NCBI GenBank assembly: GCA_900769985.1
Contig: CAAGIS010000115.1
Span: forward strand, 24,525-88,524
Origin: Spirochaetia bacterium
GTDB lineage: Bacteria > Spirochaetota > Spirochaetia > Treponematales > Treponemataceae
Length of the DNA stretch: 64,000 bases
Reading direction: 5' to 3'
The notes under the pieces were generated by a model. That model searched no databases, had not been told where the DNA came from, and saw only the letters and a list, made by a program, of their open reading frames with translations. Each line of letters begins with the position of its first letter. Position 1 is the stretch's first letter. This document shows, one piece after another, positions 61,683-64,000 of the stretch. The position numbers and the translations under genes were made by a program.

Positions 61683-62645
61683 ATGTCATTGAATAAACGA
61701 AAAATAGGAATTATAGGTGCGGGGCATGTCGGAAGTCACGGTGGATATTCACTTATCAGTCAGGGGCTGGTAGAAGAACTTGTTTATATTGATGTTGATA
61801 AAGAAAAAGCTGTTGCTCAGGCACTAGATTTACAGGATTCATCTACGTATCTTGGACGGCGAGTAAAGGTATATGCTGGAAATTACAGCGATATTAAAGA
61901 TGCAGATATTTTGATTGTTGCTGCAGGCCCTTTGCCAGATATGGCAGCAGGTCAGACAGACCGTCAACAGACGCTTGGTGCAACTGTGGCAATTTTAAAG
62001 GATATTATTCCACAGATTAAAGCCAGCGGTTTTAATGGGATTATCGTAAACATTTCAAATCCTGCGGATGTTGTAACTCATTATTTGCAGGAAAAACTGA
62101 ACTGGAATCCAAAACGCATTCTTTCCACTTCAACAACTTTGGACAGTTCAAGAGTGCGTCGTGCAATTGCAGAAGAAACTGGTTATGACCAGCATTCGAT
62201 TTACGCTTACGCTCTTGGTGAACACGGAGAAAGCCAGTTTGTTCCTTGGAGTAATGTAACTGTTGGCGGAAAACCAATTTTGGAATTGATTAAAGAACAG
62301 CCAGAACGATTTGGAAAACTTAATTTGGACGAAATTGCATTACGTGCCAAAAAAGCAGGCTGGATTATTCTGGGTGGAAAAGGTTCTACGGAATTTGGAA
62401 TTGGTGCTTCCATTGCAAATGTTGTTCAGGCAATTTTTGGCGGCGAAGACCGTATTCTTCCTGTTTCAACTTTACTGCAAGGACAGTACGGTCAGAGTGG
62501 AGTTTATGCTTCTGTTCCTTGCCGTGTAAACAACGAAGGAATTGCCGAAGTAATTGAATTAAAACTTACAGAAGAAGAACAGGCAAAGTTTGCACAGAGC
62601 TGTCGGACAATGGATGAGAATTACCAGAAAGCTTTGAGTTTGTGA
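61683..62645 (+). CDS. L-2-hydroxyacid dehydrogenase (lactate/malate dehydrogenase family)
   Basis: 320 residues: an NAD-binding Rossmann start (IGIIGAGHVGSHGGYSLI), the Asp that binds NAD (YIDVDKEKA), NISNPADVVTHYL (Asn and NP motif), the catalytic His in ALGEHGESQF (about 180) and the substrate Arg region STTLDSSRVRRAIAE. The substrate loop reads GPLPDMAAGQTDRQQTL instead of the usual loops of LDH or MDH, so the preferred substrate may be another 2-keto acid, for instance a branched or methylthio one. Its place in a metNI operon hints at the keto acid of a sulfur amino acid, but this is inference. Confidence 0.85.
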   Translation: MSLNKRKIGIIGAGHVGSHGGYSLISQGLVEELVYIDVDKEKAVAQALDLQDSSTYLGRRVKVYAGNYSDIKDADILIVAAGPLPDMAAGQTDRQQTLGATVAILKDIIPQIKASGFNGIIVNISNPADVVTHYLQEKLNWNPKRILSTSTTLDSSRVRRAIAEETGYDQHSIYAYALGEHGESQFVPWSNVTVGGKPILELIKEQPERFGKLNLDEIALRAKKAGWIILGGKGSTEFGIGASIANVVQAIFGGEDRILPVSTLLQGQYGQSGVYASVPCRVNNEGIAEVIELKLTEEEQAKFAQSCRTMDENYQKALSL

Positions 62646-62654
62646 TTTTGATGA

Positions 62655-62697
62655 CTGACAAATAGGTTTACAAAATGTAAATAGATTTGTCAGTTTT
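62655..62697 (+). terminator. Terminator-like hairpin after the dehydrogenase
   Basis: Outer stem CTGACAAAT/ATTTGTCAG (62655-62663 and 62685-62693) with an inner TTTAC/GTAAA stem and a short TTTT run after it. The loop side overlaps one copy of a 13-nt repeat described at 62670. Confidence 0.6.
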
Positions 62698-62728
62698 GCT
62701 TGACAATATGTAAATTAAAGTCAATAAT
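62670..62728 (+). promoter_or_regulatory. Antitoxin-toxin promoter with duplicated operator-like motif
   Basis: Promoter -35 TTGACA (62700-62705), 17-bp spacer and -10 AATAAT (62723-62728), only 6 nt before the ATG, so a leaderless message is predicted. A 13-nt motif ACAAAATGTAAAT (62670-62682) recurs with one mismatch as ACAATATGTAAAT (62703-62715), 33 bp apart, the second over the -35 box. It is a possible self-repression site. Confidence 0.6.
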
Positions 62729-62734
62729 AATCTC

Positions 62735-63328
62735 ATGAAAGAGATTCTCAAATATTTACGTTCTGTAAACTCTTATTCTCAGGAAAAGGTTGCCGAGTCA
62801 ATCGGACTTTCAAGGCAGTCTTACAATAAATACGAAGTTGGTACAGTTATTCCATCTGATAAGATTGTTAAGAAACTTGCAGATTTGTACAATGTCACTT
62901 CTGAATTTATAAAAAAAAATCAGATTCCGCAGGTTCCAGGTAAAAAATGTAAATCTGTATATTCGAATGAAAATACAGGTGACATGGCGGTTGCATCTTC
63001 TGCACCGGCTTATTGCGTAAATACAATTGAAAAAACAAAAGAAAGTGAACTTCCAAAGCAAAGACAACCTCTAGATAAAACTTATAGGGCAGTTTATCAT
63101 CACGGAAAAATTGAACTTCAAGATGAAACATTGAACTTTTCCGAAGGTCAGGAATTACTAATTTCTGTAAGAGCAGAAACTGAAAAAGAAAAACAAGCCA
63201 GAAAAGAAAAAGCCTGGCAGGTGATTGAAGACTATATTAAAAACCGAAAATTCACGTTTGATGATTCAGATTCTGATTATGATAAATTGCGGTGGGAGGC
63301 ATTAAATGAAAAATACGGACCATTCTAA
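62735..63328 (+). CDS. HTH antitoxin with DUF104-like middle domain
   Basis: 197 residues: an XRE-type helix-turn-helix at the N-terminus (about 1-62; YSQEKVAESIGLSRQSYNKYE), a linker, a short segment YRAVYHHGKIELQDETLNFS followed by EGQELLISVRAE (about 118-150), which resembles DUF104 antitoxins that pair with PIN toxins, and an acidic C-terminal tail (about 170-197) ending in NEKYGPF that may wrap the toxin. It overlaps the PIN gene by 23 bp. It probably represses its own promoter and neutralises the toxin. No ribosome binding site; predicted leaderless. Confidence 0.8.
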   Translation: MKEILKYLRSVNSYSQEKVAESIGLSRQSYNKYEVGTVIPSDKIVKKLADLYNVTSEFIKKNQIPQVPGKKCKSVYSNENTGDMAVASSAPAYCVNTIEKTKESELPKQRQPLDKTYRAVYHHGKIELQDETLNFSEGQELLISVRAETEKEKQARKEKAWQVIEDYIKNRKFTFDDSDSDYDKLRWEALNEKYGPF

Positions 63329-63770
63329 AAACACAACTTTAACAGTTTTGATTGATACGAACATTGTTGTTGATGTAATGTTAAAGCGTTTGCCATTTTT
63401 CCATAACTCCTATGAAGTTTTAAAGTCTTGTCTTGATAATAAAGTTCATGGTTATCTTTCTAATCAGTCAATTCCTACAATATGGTATCTCACTAGAAGA
63501 GAGCTGTCAGATTTGCAATGCAGAATTCTTATGAAAGCAATATTTGACTATCTTGATATTATTGGTTTTACAAAGCAACAGGCAATTTTCGCCCTCGACC
63601 GTAATGATTTTCAAGATTACGAGGATTGTCTGCAGGATGAAAGTGCACTTAATATAAATGCTGATTATATCATTACAAGAAATATAAAAGATTATACAAC
63701 TGCTAAAACTCCAGCAATTCTGCCAGAGGATTTTGTAAAGATTATAAGAGAAGCGAAAAAAATGGAATAA
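63306..63770 (+). CDS. PIN-domain RNase toxin (VapC-like)
   Basis: 154 residues of the PIN fold. Acidic catalytic residues are visible in VLIDTNIVVDVML (first Asp about residue 13), in NDFQDYEDCLQ (about 99-109) and in the closing NADYIITRNIKDY (about 119-131). PIN toxins cut RNA, often tRNA or rRNA, with magnesium. It starts inside the antitoxin gene with a GGGAGG ribosome binding site, so its synthesis depends on translation of the antitoxin. Together they are a type II module. Confidence 0.87.
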   Translation: MKNTDHSKNTTLTVLIDTNIVVDVMLKRLPFFHNSYEVLKSCLDNKVHGYLSNQSIPTIWYLTRRELSDLQCRILMKAIFDYLDIIGFTKQQAIFALDRNDFQDYEDCLQDESALNINADYIITRNIKDYTTAKTPAILPEDFVKIIREAKKME

Positions 63771-63803
63771 CCTATTGACATACTAGGAAAATAGTTGTAT
63801 AAA
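63771..63803 (+). promoter_or_regulatory. Promoter with the same palindromic operator (leader-peptide operon)
   Basis: -35 TTGACA (63775-63780), 17-bp spacer and -10 TATAAA (63798-63803), as at 59034. The operator is CCTATTGACATACTAGG (63771-63787) with CCTA and TAGG exactly 13 bp apart, as in the metNI promoter. The transcription start is predicted near 63810, next to a further copy of the operator. Confidence 0.75.
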
Positions 63804-63811
63804 TATTTTAT

Positions 63812-63830
63812 ACCAACTGACTTGGTAGGT
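63812..63830. promoter_or_regulatory. Third copy of the operator at the predicted start site
   Basis: ACCAACTGACTTGGTAGGT with ACC and TAGGT in the same 14-bp spacing as the operator at 59034. It overlaps the predicted start of transcription, so a regulator could bind here and at 63771 cooperatively. Confidence 0.55.
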
Positions 63831-63863
63831 AAAATATAATAAAACTTCATAAGGAGGTGCATG

Positions 63864-63941
63864 ATGAAGTTATTCAAATCATTCTTTGAAAAATTAGTAC
63901 GCGAAAACTTCCGTAACGGAGTCATGTGCTGTTGCTGTTAA
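63864..63941 (+). CDS. 25-residue peptide ending in four Cys (probable cysteine leader peptide)
   Basis: The peptide reads MKLFKSFFEKLVRENFRNGV and then MCCCC before the stop. A strong AAGGAGGT lies before it; the ATG at 63864 has the better spacing than the one at 63861. Four consecutive cysteine codons (TGC TGT TGC TGT) directly before the stop would stall ribosomes when charged tRNA-Cys is low. This is the logic of attenuators known from mycobacterial polycysteine upstream ORFs. The downstream sequence has a short palindrome (GAAACTTGTTTC) and the window then ends, so the controlled genes are not visible. A small metal-binding peptide is the alternative. Confidence 0.6.
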   Translation: MKLFKSFFEKLVRENFRNGVMCCCC

Positions 63942-64000
63942 TTCAAGAAAAGAGTGTAACTCGGAGCGCAGAGGGGTAACGAAACTTGTTTCGGAAAAAA

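Noticed and set aside
63817..63840. Second promoter CTGACT with TATAAT before the leader peptide
   Set aside because: The two boxes are only 12 bp apart, so this is not a usable sigma-70 promoter; the palindrome there fits better as a third operator.
63942..64000. Terminator after the leader peptide
   Set aside because: The palindrome GAAACTTGTTTC is followed by GGAAAAAA and not by a T-run; the window ends before an attenuator can be judged.

Overview
This window is AT-rich bacterial chromosome around the replication origin. It most likely comes from a spirochaete of the genus Treponema, of the gut, rumen or oral type rather than T. pallidum. The reasons are the gene order dnaA-dnaN-recF-dciA-rpmH-rnpA-yidD-yidC-jag, an archaeal-type PheS (typical of spirochaetes), a fused cyclophilin-FKBP lipoprotein of a kind known from T. 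denticola, and several secreted proteins that look Treponema-specific. No rRNA, tRNA, CRISPR array or complete transposon was seen.

Layout. 0.1-4.0 kb: two tandem membrane proteins with 7TM sensor cores and degenerate class III cyclase domains (minus strand). 4.1-10.1 kb: an M15 peptidase, an IMP cyclohydrolase, pyruvate phosphate dikinase with a histone-like Lys/Ala/Pro tail, and two hypotheticals. 10.3-13.0 kb: a ModF-like double ABC ATPase and a GH18 protein. 13.0-23.1 kb: the minus-strand origin block (immunophilin, jag, yidC, yidD, rnpA, rpmH, dciA, recF, dnaN, dnaA). 23.3-27.8 kb: gyrB and gyrA on the plus strand. Most genes left of about 23.2 kb are on the minus strand and most genes right of it are on the plus strand, as expected for coding away from an origin.

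27.77-28.90 kb is a non-coding block of about 1.1 kb. It holds the gyrA terminator, a candidate small RNA gene with its own promoter and terminator, two perfect DnaA boxes, four 16-bp parS-like sites (each one mismatch from the canonical palindrome) and two perfect 13-bp inverted repeats. A 44-bp repeat sits at each edge. A second DnaA-box cluster lies between dnaN and dnaA. Together these look like the replication and segregation start region.

28.9-38.5 kb: GNAT, GerMN protein, an eroded monooxygenase pseudogene, Tex, a cation/proton antiporter, ArgA, a queuosine salvage pair (QueH plus precursor transporter), a PfkB kinase and YhbY. 38.5-49.0 kb: a divergent cluster related to aryl-polyene biosynthesis and lipid export. 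It has an acyltransferase, chain-length-factor-like protein, methyltransferase, two ACPs, a fused membrane protein/AMP ligase, dehydratase, glycosyltransferase, LpxL-like acyltransferase, LolA and MMPL exporter. The main ketosynthase and ketoreductase are not in the window.

49.1-58.9 kb: a large unknown protein, a GAF-GGDEF diguanylate cyclase, a rhomboid protease, small secreted proteins, PheS, a Cache-GGDEF-EAL protein and a lipoprotein. 59.0-62.7 kb: an alpha/beta hydrolase, MetN, MetI and an LDH-type dehydrogenase under a promoter that carries a 19-bp palindromic operator. 62.7-63.8 kb: an antitoxin (HTH plus DUF104-like)/PIN-toxin pair. The window ends in a second promoter with the same operator, which drives a 25-residue peptide ending in four cysteines. 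This is probably a cysteine-sensing leader of an operon lying beyond the edge, and it suggests a small sulfur regulon.
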